The notes beneath the pieces were generated by a model. The model was given only the letters and a program-made list of their open reading frames with translations. It did not search any database and was not told where the DNA came from. 64,000 nt of DNA from Mauremys mutica. Taxonomy: Eukaryota; Chordata; Testudines; Geoemydidae. The position numbers were made by a program, and so were the translations under genes. The DNA is taken from NCBI RefSeq assembly GCF_020497125.1, contig NC_059077.1, forward strand, positions 33,617,340 through 33,681,339, given 5' to 3'. Numbering within the stretch: the stretch's first letter is position 1; each line of letters begins with the position of its first letter. Positions 50,125 through 62,996 of the stretch are shown piece by piece.

Positions 50125-51283
50125 TAGTGATCCTAGTGAGTGCCCGTCCCTTCCTGGCTACCCACTAGGCCTGTTGTGAGAGGAGTTGAAGCCTCTGCCA
50201 CTCTGGATCCCTGGGGTGTTTCAAGCTCCTGGAGCCTGAATAGAGTCCAGCCAGTGCCCCACTCTCAGGATCACTAGGCACACGCTCTGCAGACCTATCG
50301 TCTGGCACTCCCCACCTCAGCACTGGAACCCACGGTCCAGCCACCAAGCCCCTTGGGAACACTGCTGACCCTTCCTACTGCTCAGGACTTAAACACATCC
50401 CAGCACTCCATCCAAAGCTGTGAAGCTTCTGGTAACTTCACATTACTCCCAACCCCCATCCCTTCAGACAAGAGGAGGAAGTGTCTTCTCCCAGCTAGAG
50501 CAAACCCACTGTCCCAAAGTGTGCTACTTTGACTAGATCATTAGTGACTGCTGATCACTCACCACTGTCTCTGGCCTGGCAGAGACATGACAACCTTGCT
50601 AACCCCCTTTCAAGAACAAATCCTAGTGTACTTGTGTACTCCTGCTCTGATGTTCTGGTACCCACTTCTAGACTGAACATTTTAATACTCTGCATTGGTA
50701 GCTGCAACCCAGTTTAAAAGACGGATGTCAATGAGAGCCCTAGGTTGGATTTGGGGATGACCTTTGGTACACTCTTAGCATACATGGAGGTTCTTTTATA
50801 TATTTTCTCTGTAAATGCTTTTGCCCTAATATTAAATAGTTTGTTTTGTGAAGGTTGGCTGGTAATTGGCATATACTGTGTTATCCCCTGAAGAAAGAGA
50901 GTTAAACACAGGTGCTAGACACTGATCAGACCTGCTGGGAAATTGTAGTGAGGTGTAGAAGGACTCCAAGCCTAAAAACCCCCATCTGAAGGGAGGGACA
51001 CATGAATCTCCACCCCTAGAGAAACAACAGGTGGAAAGCCTAAAATCTTAAGTGAGAGCTCTCACGGAAAACTGGGAACGTGTGTCAAAGGTGCAGTTAA
51101 TCCTGAAACTGTGACAAATGTGATTATTAATAAATAATGAGTACTATTACCCACCTATTGATAGGAGAGTCCAAAACTGTACTGATTATGACCAAAACCT
51201 GCATTTGTATCCTAGAAAGCTCTGTGTAGACACTTCATTTAAAATCAGAATCTGTGAAAACAAAAATTGGGCAAGATATAAAA
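50125..51283. other. Possible LTR-like block, unassigned
   Basis: Moderately GC-rich sequence with CT-rich tracts (50140-50600) followed by AT-rich sequence. It reminds me of ERV LTR composition, but I could not find matching ends or a target duplication. No gene. Confidence 0.25.
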
Positions 51284-51291
51284 GGTTCACA

Positions 51292-51629
51292 CAGGGCCGT
51301 CCAGAGGATTCAGGGGGCTCCCCGCCACCGAATTGCCGCTGAAGACCCGGCACTTCGGCGGCGGGTCCCGGGGCGGAAGGACCCCCCACCGCGGGTCTTT
51401 GGGGCACTTCGGTGGCAGGTCCCAGGGCGGAAGGACCCCCCGCTGCCGAATTGCCATCGAAGACCCGGAGCGGAAGAAGCTCCGGGGGCCCGGGCCCTGC
51501 GAGAGTTTCCGGGGGCCCCGGAGCGAGTGAAGGACCCCACTCCAGGGGCCCTGAAAAACTGTTGTGGGGGCCCCTGTGGAGCCTGGGGCAAATTGCCCCA
51601 CTTGCCCCCCCCCTCCCCGGGAAGCCCTA
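51292..51629. mobile_element. GC-rich MITE (cagggccg family)
   Basis: 338 bp, starts cagggccgtccagagg and ends ggaagcccta; flanks ggttcaca (51284-51291) / gattcaca (51630-51637), 7 of 8. Interior with repeated cttcggcggcgggtccc, ggggcggaaggacccccc and gaattgcc units. Open frames up to 150 codons are compositional. Confidence 0.8.
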
Positions 51630-51879
51630 GATTCACAATGGAGACATGCATTATCTGCTCAGCACCACAAGATAACATGATTGTGTTATCACGTCATGGG
51701 AATTAACACTTTCAGCTGCCAAGGAAGAAATATGGCTTCTGGCTACTGAATGCTGGCATTCCATGACCTGCAAAATTGCAGGCTATGATGTGCTGGGCTG
51801 GAAGTTAATACATATGCTCATTATACTTTTGCTTCCAGCTGTAGTGCAGAAATAACCATAGCAGGAGAACTGAGCCACC

Positions 51880-52022
51880 CACTCAGCCTGGATAGACAGA
51901 CTCGAGCTAGTATGCTAAAAAATAGCAGTGTGGCTCCAGATCTAAAGCTGGGGGACCTGAGAGCCCGAGCCACAATGTCCACACTGCTATTGTTAGCATG
52001 CTAGCTCAAGCCCCACTGGCAC
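51880..52022. mobile_element. MITE, gtatgtctacact family (copy 3, partial)
   Basis: Mirrored blocks gagctagtatgctaaaaaat and attgttagcatgctagctc with gcctggatagacagactc match the interior of copies 1 and 2; outer ends are missing. Confidence 0.65.
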
Positions 52023-52317
52023 AGTATTTTCTCCTAGGCAATATGAATGCTGCAATTACGAGTATCCAGGCTAATTTGTATTGCAACATTCTGTACCCTA
52101 AATTTTTTGTAAGATCTTTTTATTAATTCTTTTCCTCTATAAAAATGTTAACATACATAAGAGAAAAACAAAATCAAGGAGAAAATATTTCAATTCAGTC
52201 ACCTCTATGAAAGCTATCAAGAAATATTGATGAATCGGTGATTAGCCACAGCATAGTAACTAAATTAATACAGGCTTCCAGACTATATATTTACATTGGA
52301 AGGAGATTCTGCATTTA

Positions 52318-52413
52318 TAGGGCAAGATTTTTAAAAGCAGCCTAACTCTGCTCCCATTGACATCAGAGAGAGCACAGTTAGGCCAATACGGAGGACTTTT
52401 GACTATCCCACCC
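52318..52413. mobile_element. Short palindromic MITE
   Basis: agggcaagatttttaaaagc at the left and gacttttgactatccca at the right are diverged inverted ends; gcctaactctgctcccattg is mirrored by gagcacagttaggc. Confidence 0.5.
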
Positions 52414-52968
52414 ATAGTCTATGGCAGTAAGGTAATGTAATGGGTTTCCCAACCTTTCTCTGAAACATCAAATTTTGGCCATTGCAGGAAGCAGCATTAA
52501 GGACTAAAAGTCTCAACTGGCATGACATTCATTGGATGTCCTGATACCTGTCTCCTTGTTAGATCGTCTGCTTCAAGATTCAGCATCAGGAGCCACAAGT
52601 TAGTTATTGAAACAGGCACTCAGTTCTTAACCATTTCTGGGTATTTAGTTTGGGTCATAGTGCCCTATTTCAAACCTTGTGAGCTACAAGAGTATTTCAC
52701 TTCCTGCTCATGTCTATTTATCTAACATACATTACTACAAATAATTCATGGAGGAATACAGAGGTCCCTGGCTTCTGATAAGTGTTTGAAGTATGATCCT
52801 ACCTCTACATTTATATTTCAATAACAGTGAATTTTTGGTTTCTTAATGACTATCCATTGTCTAGTTCTTATTTTTTGAGTAAGAACAGTTGCAGAATCAA
52901 TTACATTCCTGTAGTAATGAGATTTATGAGTATTTTCCCCAACTTTGCTATTGTGATGTAGCCTACAG
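52414..52968. other. Unique sequence, nothing recognised
   Basis: AT-rich, no repeat or gene identified. Confidence 0.4.
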
Positions 52969-53180
52969 CAGTGGTTTTCAAGCTTTTTTCCTGGGGACCC
53001 GGTTGAAGAAAATTGTTGATGCCCATGACCCAACGGAGCTGGGCATGAGGGGTTTGGGAGGGGCTCAGGGTTTGGCTGCAGGGTAGGGCCAGGAATGAGG
53101 GGTTCAGGGTGTGGGAGGGGGCTCTAGGCTGGGGATGAAGGGTTTTGGGTACAGGAGGGGCTCAGGGTTGAGGTGTGTGT
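52969..53180. mobile_element. hAT element fragment (left end)
   Basis: Starts cagtggttttcaagcttttt followed by ggggacccggttgaag, then degenerate gggctcagggt/gggagggg units, as in hAT interiors here. No right-hand inverted repeat, so truncated; compare the complete element at 18732-19696. Confidence 0.65.
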
Positions 53181-54910
53181 CTGTGTGTGTCTATCCTTGT
53201 ATAGTTGCTGCACAGACAACCCACAGCTGCCACATTTTAGAGTGAGAGGGAGAGTCCTTAAGTTCACTCAAAAGCTGCAGCTGGTGCAGAATGCAGGTTA
53301 TTTAGTGATGCCACACTCCCACAGGCTTGTCAAGAGAAGTATGGGGCCCTGGTACATCATGTTTGTTGGGACAGTAGCTCTCCCATTTCTTTATTTACAT
53401 AGATGGTATGTTTTTGGGAGCCCCCTGAGCTCAGGGTCTCATTACAATTGTCTCTCCTCCCCAGCTGTCCCCACCCCATCAGTCCTGGACCAGTTGTCAT
53501 GAGTTCCCTATTGCCGACGTTTTTAGATCTGAAGTCTACTGATTTCCAGTCATTTTCTGGCTGCAATTCAGGACACGGTGACAGTGAATTTTAAGTGATG
53601 GTTGTGTTTCAGGGCATGGTGTATGGACCATCTATTTTCTCAGCCTTATGTCTGAGTTAAGTGAAGGGAAAATATTTTAACTGAACTCAGGCAGGGGACC
53701 CTTTGTTCATTTATTTGTTGGTGTGTTTTGCATTGATTTTGAAACCTGGCACATGCCCTAACAGTTCTGAGCCAGGGCAAATTTAAAATTTCATGATACA
53801 GAAATAAAAAAGTTATTGCACAAAGAATGCAAGCTGGCCACTAGCATTAACATTTCCTTATGATTAATGGAACCACCACCACCTTACTAGCCTCCGTAAC
53901 AGTCTCCATGCTTGAGCCAGGGCTTCTGCTCTCCTTCCCCCCGTCCTGACTTTGATTTACTACTAGTTACTATCAGATCTCTACCCTTCTGTGCAATTGC
54001 AGAGGAGATTGTTTTGGCTGGAATTAGACAGGCCCAGATGGTACTATAATGCTCACCACCTGCTGCAAATCCTTTAGTTATTATCTCTGCAACAGCTTTA
54101 TGTACGTCTTTTAGCAGTTTGTTCAGTGGAGTAGAGGAAGATTCCCTGCCCAGCTCCAAGTGAATACAAGGTTGGGCTATTTTTCCTGTGCTTCACAGAC
54201 ATACTATATTCAGCTCAGTAAATCAGCCATGATTGGAAACCATAGGCCTCTTGTAACTCCATTGACTTCCACTGAGTTACTTCTTTTATACCTTAGTGTT
54301 AGCAAGATCAAAGTCATGACCCTGGTCCCATCAGAAATATTCCACTCAGCTCCTTATCTTCCAAAGTCTAAAATGTATTTAGATTGGTTATTTTTCCTTT
54401 CTTCCTCCATTGCTAAGACTAGTGGAGCTCATGTGAGTAGCTATCCCTCAGACAAAAGTTCTCGAAAATAAAATACCCCTCCCCATGTAAATTAGCTTAA
54501 ATAATAAAAAATACTTCCCTTACACCCTTCCTAGAACAATTTTTGGTTCTTTGGGCTCAGTTTGGCCTGAACTTTTCTTTTCTACTAGCTGCCATGAACA
54601 CAATGGATGCTGCTATGTCTCAGGCAGAGGTGAATTGAAATGTCTGCCAGGCGGCCATGCTGGTATGTCAGACCCAGATCAGCTAAGTAGCAGAGGCTTG
54701 TGCTCTGAGGCAAAGGAAATCCCCTATTTCAAACTCCCCATTATGCCAGCTCCTCTAGGGCTGATACAGACTTATAGTCAAAACAAATAGAACTCAAAAT
54801 GTCTGCTTTGCCCCAGGTCTTGAGACACAGCAGGTTTGGTGGCACCTGGAGTTATTCTATTTCAAGGACATAGATAAAATTCCTTCTTTCCAAAAATATA
54901 TATTGAGCAG
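53181..54910. other. Upstream region, nothing recognised
   Basis: About 1.7 kb with no confident repeat, exon or RNA gene. Confidence 0.4.
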
Positions 54911-54995
54911 GTCAGATCCTCAGCTGGTGTAAATCAGCATAGCTCCATTGAAGTCAATTGTGCAGTGACAATTTACAGCAAACAAAAATCTGGCC
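54911..54995. mobile_element. Palindromic MITE, full-length relative of 208-262
   Basis: gtcagatcctcagctggtgt at the left and atttacagcaaacaaaaatctggcc at the right are inverted ends around ctccattgaagtcaattg. The left arm is identical in atcctcagctggtgtaa to the hairpin at 216-232. Confidence 0.6.
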
Positions 54996-57627
54996 CAGCA
55001 TGTCGAGACAGCTAAGGTTTTATGCAAAATAATTATGCAAGACACATCTGGACTGAATAGCTAGTCCAAAAGGAACAGGCTGTCTCCCATCCATTTCAAC
55101 TTCATTCTGTATACATTTGCTGATTACTGGCTTTTTGGTAATTTAGAAACAAATTCACATTACTAACTAGTAAAAGAAAGGGGCACAAGATTAGGAGAGC
55201 AGGACATGCTTTCAGGGCATCTGTTACATTTTCAGTACACACTGTCTGATCCCTGGCTAGCTGATCCAAACGTCTAATTGATGGAGACAGCACAAACAAG
55301 TTTTAATCAATAAATATAGAAAAGCATTAACAGGACCTTTGGCACAAACAGAACTCCAATTCCATCAGAAGATAGTTATTGTCTGGATTTTGCTTCCCAC
55401 CACATAAAATACTGTGTGAAATAGTGGAAAACCTTGTACATTTGGAGTGATGATAATCCATTGACTAAGAAACACTAAAATAAGCTGGAGGTAAATTATT
55501 GACCATGAATTTATAATCTTTGATAAGTTTTAAATATTTTCTGGGGAATATATATTCTCTCTATTGTACTTTTAATATTCTGTTAAATGTAATAGATGCT
55601 AAGTGTATATTTATAAATAGTGCAGTGCTATCGCAGGTGCCATGTAGGTGGCGCTGTTACATATAGTCTTCCTAGTTCTCAGTGTGCAAGCAAATGTTCA
55701 GACATGCTGTGGTGTTCGTTTTGGATGTGGAAGGGTCTGCGTTGAGATGGTGGTGTTGTCCCTGAAGAGGGAGCTGTGGGAGCAGCAGGAGTATGCGCTG
55801 CCTGTGGTGGTCTCTGACTGGAAAACATTCTTAAGGCAGTTCTGCTTTCTGGGAACAGGACACCAGTTAGGCTGAAATTCCCAACTGCCCTGCGTGCTCT
55901 CTGCTCCAGAATGGATGGATATGTGTAAATAAAACATGTTACACTCAGACTGTACCCAGACTTCATATCACTGATTTCTCCTCCATTCGGAAGCCAACCA
56001 GCAAAGCCTCAAACAGCTGCTACTGCTTGTTAGATGAGTGACACTGGTGTAAGCAAGAGGGGAACCATGCTACAACGCTGCCCATTTTGCTGATATTTTA
56101 ATGTGATACAGTTTGCTATATTTTAAGTTAGTTTAGTTAAGGGTGCTGGAGCAATACTTTAGAGAGAAATATAGTGTGACAAACAGGACATATTTTTTAC
56201 TATGTGAAATCAAACCAGATCCTACTGAAATGTCACCATTAAAATACATACAGGACTGTAATGGTCCCTCACTCTCGGGTCCGGAGGGAGTAGGATTGCC
56301 ACCTGTCCGCCTTTTACCTAGGCAGTTTGCTTTTTGGCTTCTGTGTCCAGGTGCCATTTAGGGTTTCCAGGGGTGCCTGATTTTTGGGGACCTGGCAGCA
56401 TTAAATGGTACCCATACCAAAAGTCCAGTTACTGCAGGGTGGGTGAGGCACCGGGTCACTGATCCGCGCCAACCCCTGCTTACCAGGGCCACCTCCTACC
56501 TGCAGGCAGGCTTCTTGAGACAATCCAGCAAGCAACAGGTGAGGGGGGAAGAGGAGTGAGTGACGGGGCCGAGCTTCGGTGTGGGGGCAGCATCCTCTCT
56601 AGCAATTCCTTGGAACCTTCCAGCTTCCCTGTAAGTAGGGCGCTGGTCTGCTTGGTTGCTGGTCTGGGATCCGCCAGAGGGGTTGGCTCCCTAAAGGAAA
56701 TGACCACCTACTTCCCTGGTCCAGCCCCAACTGAGTTACAGAGTCCTCCCTTTACATGCTGTCCCACCTTGGTACTTCTGGTGAGTGGGGAAGGGCATGT
56801 TTGGCTCTGTCCACCTGGGAGAGTGTAATGGTCCCTCCCTCTCAGATCTGCAAGGAGGCCACTCCGCCTCATTACAAGGATTACAGAAAGGGTCCATTGA
56901 TTACCAATGCCAGTTATGCCGTCGGAGAATACTTATTTACTGTGGGAGTGAGCCAAAGTTACTGTGGACTTCAATGGGAGTTTGCTTGAGTCAGGACTGA
57001 GTAAAGACTGAATACATACTCACTGTGGATATTAAATTTTTACCACTCTAAAGGTGCAGTCCAGCTCTAAAGGCATAATCCAACTCCAGTCAATGGAAAG
57101 ACCCCCATACACAGATCCAACTCATTAAGTCAAAGTCATCAATAAAAAAATTGAAAAAGCAATAACCTTGGAACTGAACCCTGAGGTCATTCTAGTGATT
57201 GTTAAATGCTCTAGTGACACTAGGGAATTTTCTCCACATTGCATCATGCTAGTGACTTTCCTCTCGTGACCTGTTGCCATTTACAGGCACTTTTGCTTAC
57301 ACATATTTTAATCTATTGGTGCTATTTTTTCAGTCTGATGCAAGCCCATCAAGACAAGTCTTCATGGAGCCTAAATCGTGTTAGCTGAATGGATTAGTGG
57401 CTTAATTGAAAACCCAGTGAACTGTTACAGGCTGACAGGTTTGAAGCTTGTTAGTGAACCATATTAAGACAGTCCATTGGCAAGGTACTGGTGACTTTCC
57501 AGAACAGCTTGTAATGAGTTACTTTGCATTTAGCAAGGTCCTGAGCACATGGTTAAAACTAAGCCAGCCCAGACCATATGGAGGATTGTTTTTTCTAACC
57601 ACCAACACACAGGCTTACCTTTTCTTT
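54996..57627. other. Upstream region with a direct repeat, no gene
   Basis: Contains an AATAAA-bearing block near 55620-55945 that may be the end of an unrecognised LTR, and a direct repeat (gtaatggtccctcnctctc) at 56259 and 56824. No exon or RNA gene recognised. Confidence 0.35.
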
Positions 57628-58282
57628 GGCTGTGTCTACACTTGCAGAGTTTTTGCATTGGCAGTTTCCCCAGTGATAGGGAACCGGTAAAAAGAAAAGA
57701 GCTGGTTTTTGTTCACTTACTTCCACAGGCGTCATTTGCAGCATTTCCATCGCCACTGAGGGCAGCCATTCACAGGGCAGCTCTCTCCATTTTGAGGACA
57801 GGTCTTGTGTAGGGGGGATGATCATGGGGCATCCTGGGTCCCTACACAGCCTCTTCTCCCCAAACACAGATCAGCTCCAGTAGCTCAGCATTGCTCCAAG
57901 CAGGGGATCATGTGGAGCAGGCATTGTCACCTGGCCAGATGAGTGAGCACTTGCCAAGAAAACAGGAAGGGGAGTTTCAAAGTTCCCAGGGCTTTACAGG
58001 GAGGGGGGCGGATGTCTGTTTACCTGGCATCAGAGCAGCAGAGCTGCTGGCCAGAGTGGTCACCTAGGCACTGTGGGATATCCTCTGGAGGCTAAAAGCT
58101 GTGTAAACAGGAAGAAAGTGTCTTCACTTGCACATCGCCGCAAAAGTATCACTGGTAAGAGCTGTACGCCTCTCGTGGAGGTGGTTTTCTGTTTGCGGTG
58201 AAACTTCTGAGTGTAGACACTCCCACAGTTTTTGCACAAAAAAGGGACTTTTTGAACTTTCCATTTAAAGTGTAGACATGCC
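57628..58282. mobile_element. DNA transposon, ggctntgtctacact family, 655 bp
   Basis: Inverted ends ggctgtgtctacactt and (complement) aagtgtagacatgcc, with inner mirrored pieces (gagtttttgc / gtttttgcac). cttt lies on both sides and could be a short target duplication. Interior unrecognised, no transposase. Confidence 0.65.
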
Positions 58283-59603
58283 CTTTGTCATAAGGTGATT
58301 ACATTGTAAAAAGACCACAATCTGAACAGTCCCTGTAGCCTGACTTGTGCCTGACCCACCCTGAAAGTCACCTGTTTCTTAAGGTTCAGAAGAAAATGAC
58401 ATTTAGCTGCCACTGGGATAGGCAGATTAGATTAGAAAGAGAGAAAGAAACTGTTTGCTATAGTCATTATATTGGGCTTCTGCTTAGTGGAACTGGCAGA
58501 TTTAGTTAACAGCGATTCTTGATGTAGCCTAATGTGTTCTAGTCACTATAGTACCAACATGCATCAGAAATGTCTGATTTTAATTAGGTTTAAGTTGAGG
58601 TCCTTTAGGTGAAAGGACAATACAACATACATAGTCTGAAAACTGAACAGATAAAGAAAAAAGCCACTAAAATGTTTTTTTTGGGGTGGAGGGAGGAAAA
58701 TGTGTAGCCAATGCACCTAGTGATTACAAATCTCTCTCTCTCTCTCTCATGCAGTTGCTAAATTGGTAACATCATGAACGTGTTCTTGTAGATCACAAAA
58801 AAGCACAACCACAATAAGTTATTATATACACACTATTCACAGAACTTGGCTGATACTTAGGTGCTTCATTCCAGCTCAGGATCTATCCTCTTCATCTTAA
58901 AGAGCTATTACAACTCTGTTTATTTAAAAAAAATAGATTAATGGTCCCCCTCCTGTTTTCTCAGCGACAGACTTCATTCTGTCTAGTGTGAGTCATTAAA
59001 AGTGCTGGCCTACTTGCCCTAGCTGCAAGATCAAAGATGTAAAATTATTCACGTTTGACATAAACCAGCTGCCACATTTTAGCCAAAAGGTCCATTTGAT
59101 ATAGTTTTTTTTCCCATCTACATAGCTATACTGATAAAAATACAGAATGCTGTAGATAAGAGAAAAATCAAAAGGCTGTGGTTTTTGTTCAAGCAGTACT
59201 CTGCTCTGGTTTGTTACAACAAGAAAACAGCCATAGAGACACAGGAAGAAACACTGTGGTTCCCAGCTGGCTATTGGACTGCTTTTCATCTTCTATCAAT
59301 TACAGTGGATTAAATATAAGCATGTCCCTTAAGACAGCGGTTTGTAACTTCTTTTCTGCCACCACTACACATTGAGACAGCCTCCCACCTCCGTACACCA
59401 AATATTCTCCTTCCCCTCCCCTTCAAATACCCACTTAAAAACACATTTCATTCAGGAAGCCCAACCATGGGCTCATTTCAGTGGCCATTTGTCTGCTTTG
59501 CACTATCTGGTAGTAAAGAGAAAGTGCTAGAGTGGTGTGTGCATGTAGGGCTAAAGCTGCCCCTTCACAGTGGGTGTGCATGAGGGAGTGAGACGGCCTG
59601 GGG
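58283..59603. other. Upstream region, no gene
   Basis: AT-rich; contains a (TC)n run (58730-58748). No other feature recognised. Confidence 0.45.
58730..58748. repeat. (TC)n microsatellite
   Basis: About nine perfect TC units. Confidence 0.85.
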
Positions 59604-59895
59604 CAGGGGCTCTCAAACTTTTTTGGCTCCCCTCCCCTTGAAAATATTTCAGGCTGTGATGACCCCATGCCCCTAAAAAGTGACGACCCTCTCATATTAC
59701 GCCACCCTTACTTCTGCTGACAGCAGTGCAGCCTTCAGAGCTGGGTGCCTGGCCAGCAGCCACTGCTCTCCAGCCACCCTGCTCTGACAGCAGTGCAGAA
59801 GGGTAAAAATACTGCAAACCCCCTCCCCCCCCAACCCAATACACACACAATAGTCTTGTGACTCCCTTTTGGGTCACGACCTCTAGAGAAACAGG
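59604..59895. mobile_element. hAT element remnant
   Basis: Starts caggggctctcaaacttttt and ends with gactcccttttgggtcacgacc plus a diverged gagaaac end. The middle (cttacttctgctgacagcag, ctctccagccaccctgctct) is closely similar to the interior of the middle nested element at 41945-42853. The right terminus has decayed and no duplication is left. Confidence 0.7.
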
Positions 59896-60106
59896 GGCTT
59901 ACAGGACGGGATTGAGGCTGGTTAGTTGGGCTGTGTGAGGAAGCTTGCATCTCTGTTTGATGAATGTACCCACTCCATGGATAAACAAAGGCTTCAGGCT
60001 GTCCCTCCAGCCCTTTTCATCAACACTCATGCTTTTAAAAATTCAAAGAAACCAGTTTACCAGCATGTCTACTATCCACATTTCTTAGTTCATCTGACTT
60101 TGTGTA

Positions 60107-60130
60107 TAGATATATATACACACACACACA
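60107..60130. repeat. (TA)n(CA)n microsatellite
   Basis: TATATATA followed by ACACACACACA. Confidence 0.75.
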
Positions 60131-60755
60131 ATATTGAATCTGCTTTTGGCATGCCTAAACTACAGGGGTAGGAAGGAAACCTAAAGATTAACTTTTTGAA
60201 TGTTCTTCATATGCCTGTGGGTCATACATTGCCCTATCTATGTTTAACTCCCTTTGACCTTACGCAAAGGTCAAGGGTAGAGTTTAGACAACAGTGCAGA
60301 CAGGCAGCACTTGCAGGCCCTGAGGTATATATTATATTAGTCTGAGTTTGTGTTCAAGTGGACACCCTGTGCATCACAGGGGTTATGTTATTTTATCCTG
60401 TTCCACCTGCCTGAAAAAAAATGCAACAGATGAGACCCTGCATATATATGAAATATATATTAAATATGCATTTCAGAAAGAATATGCATTTAATTTGAGA
60501 TAAGACAGACCCCAAAGAGGATCCAAGCATTAATAGGGGAGAGGGAAGGGAATGAATTGACATCTATATCCATATATTGCAGCTGCCTCTGAACTCTGTG
60601 ATAAGGCAAACAGACACCCCTGCTCTTAACACGGTTAGTCTTAAAAGACATCCTATATCCAGAACCAGTGTTTGACTCTGGAGTATTAGTTCAGGCCCTT
60701 GTGTAGTACTGTACATAATGTACCTCCTAGAAGCCAGAACTCATTCTGCTGTGAG

Positions 60756-61080
60756 CAGGGGCGGCTCTAGCAATTTCGCTGCCCCAAGCACGGTGGCACG
60801 CCGCGGGGGGCGCTCTGGCGGTCGCCGGTCCCGCGGCTCCGGTGGACCTCCTGCAGACGTGCCTGTGGAGGGTCCGCTGGTCCCGCTGCTCCGGTGGAGC
60901 ATCTGCAGGCACGCCTGCGGGAGGTCCACCGGAGCCGCGGGACCAGCAGACCCTCCGCAGGCACGCCTGCGGGAGGTCCACCGGAGCCGCCTGCCGCCCT
61001 CCTGGCGACAGGCAGAGCGCCCCCCGCGGCATGCCGCCCCAAGCACGTGCTTGGCGTGCTGGGCACTGGAGCCGGCCCTG
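60756..61080. mobile_element. GC-rich MITE (caggggcggctc family), perfect 8-bp duplication
   Basis: 325 bp, ends caggggcggctctagc and complement ctggagccggccctg; duplication gctgtgag (60748-60755 and 61081-61088). The interior is itself largely palindromic, with repeated cggtggacctcc/ggaggtccaccg and gcaggcacgcctgc units. CpG-rich. Open frames up to 131 codons on both strands are compositional. Confidence 0.92.
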
Positions 61081-61088
61081 GCTGTGAG

Positions 61089-62996
61089 GAGTAAAAACCA
61101 TGCTGAAAGGTAGCTTTTGTTCTGCATCACTATGGGCAGGCTTGAACAGATTCGATCTTTATTGGCAAATGTCAGTTAACAATGTGTGGATATGGTGATT
61201 TCACTGCACACACACAGAAGCCTATGAAAAAAATATTTCCAGATAGAGAGAGTACAAACATTCTGCTTGAGAACTTTGATTTAAGGATATTTACTTTGCA
61301 TATTTTGTCTGGTGATGATGACAAATTTGGGTCTTAACAGTTATAGACCTTTAAATTTCTGAACCTCAACATCTACTGTCATTAAACAATTATTGTCTGA
61401 CACCTCCTCCCCATAACTTCCCTCAACTGTGAAAGTTAAACAAAAACAGATAAATGTTTTTAAAAAGTTAAAAATAAACTCATCTGTTGAAATTATTAAA
61501 TAAAAATTGAATTCTGCCAAGCCAAACTATGGGCTAGCCAGACACTTGGATTACATACCTGTGCAAGAGAACAAGTGGGAGTAAGAATTCCCCCCCATAC
61601 ACAGACACCCTCTTGTACATTTTATGAGCTACCCAGATCTTGCATCCAGGTGCACAGGAGTAAGTGGGGTTACTTGCTTGATAACTCTGCCAGGAGCAAG
61701 TAGATGGGGAATGGGTAGAGCCTGGCTCCACTTCCCTCATATTCACTTGCCAGAGTAGCTAAGTTACTGCTAGTATTGGTAAGCAGTAATTGGGGTTGTC
61801 AATAGGTGGACCGTGGGCCAAATCCAGACCACCAGACTCTTTTGAACAGACCCTGAAATCTTTTGACTTATTTATCATCATTGTTATCTTTGGAGTCTGA
61901 ATCTTGACCAAGAAATTTGGACTCCCGGTGCAGTAAATGAATACTTCCTGTGAGCAAGGAGGAAATGCAACTCAGGATGTGCTTGTCAGTCACAGTGCTT
62001 CCCAATGCTATTTATGAGGAGATGCACTTTATGTGCTACTCCTTGCTCAGTGCTCTGCCTAGAATCACAATCTGCCCTTTATGATTTCCATTGCAGACAC
62101 ATCAGGTTCTACACATTAACAACACATTGCAATAGTATGATGGGGTGGAAAACAAATTGTTTCTGCAAGAGGCATGATCCAGAAGGGGACCAACCACCTA
62201 CAGATCCTATTAAAAAGTTAGATATTGGCCTTTATAGGGCAGTATCAATGAATAAAATTGGATCTGGACAGGGAAACTGGAAGAAATACAGTAAAGAAGA
62301 TATACTGATCTTAATTCACTTTCTTGGGATTCCCATATGTCTGATTTTAATGTACTGTTTTGGTGCCACAAGTTGTTAATTTTAATTGTGGATTCCCTCT
62401 TTTCAACCTCATCCACAGTGTGTCAGGCACATATAAACCCCTGACATGAGGCTTCCTGGCAGGCACACTCTCATGGGCTATGATGATTTACACACACAGA
62501 CTAATCTACAAGCAAGACAATTCAAGGTCTTCACAACAGGGATGTCAGAGAGACTCACCAATTCTCCTCCACTTGCTACTGTCCAGCTCCTTTTTGCTCT
62601 CTAAGCGTTATCTTTTGTTTGGATCTCTTCAATTTGGATTCAGGCCTGTTTTAGGCGGTTTTTGACAGATTCCTTACATGTGATGTTTTGTAGCTCTTCC
62701 ACAACTGTCCCATGTAGCAAAATAATGAGTGCTCCATATATTTATGGTATCATAAAATGCTTTGCTTATTTTTAAAACATTTGAAACTATGTAATATATT
62801 TCAGTAATTTAAGACTATTTAGAATAAACTAGGGCCAGGGTTGAAACCTCCTTCCAAGTTTGTCCCTGTTAAATACTACTTTTTAAAAAGGTCAACTGCC
62901 TTCAGTCTGGCTGAACATAATTTATTGACACTGACAAGAGCTCTGCTATGGATCAAAGACTGTGTTGTTCATAATTTTCTTAGGCAGACTGTTATT
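61089..62996. other. Upstream region, no gene
   Basis: About 1.9 kb. The part at 61795-61950 (gtggaccgtgggccaaatcc onward) resembles a diverged hAT-type interior, without ends. The 124-codon open frame at 62005-62379 has no recognisable domain and looks accidental. Confidence 0.4.

Noticed and set aside
51254..51706. 150-codon Pro/Arg-rich frame
   Set aside because: Confined to a GC-rich MITE and its flanks, no known domain.
55620..55945. 3' end of a host gene with AATAAA near 55928
   Set aside because: No coding exon or splice sites nearby; the block has the look of an LTR end, but I could not prove either reading.
60718..61113. Overlapping frames of 124-131 codons on both strands
   Set aside because: They coincide with a palindromic CpG-rich MITE with a perfect target duplication; frames open in all phases are expected.
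62005..62379. 124-codon frame with a hydrophobic C-terminus
   Set aside because: No recognisable family, no splice or promoter context, AT-rich surroundings; kept only as an accidental frame.
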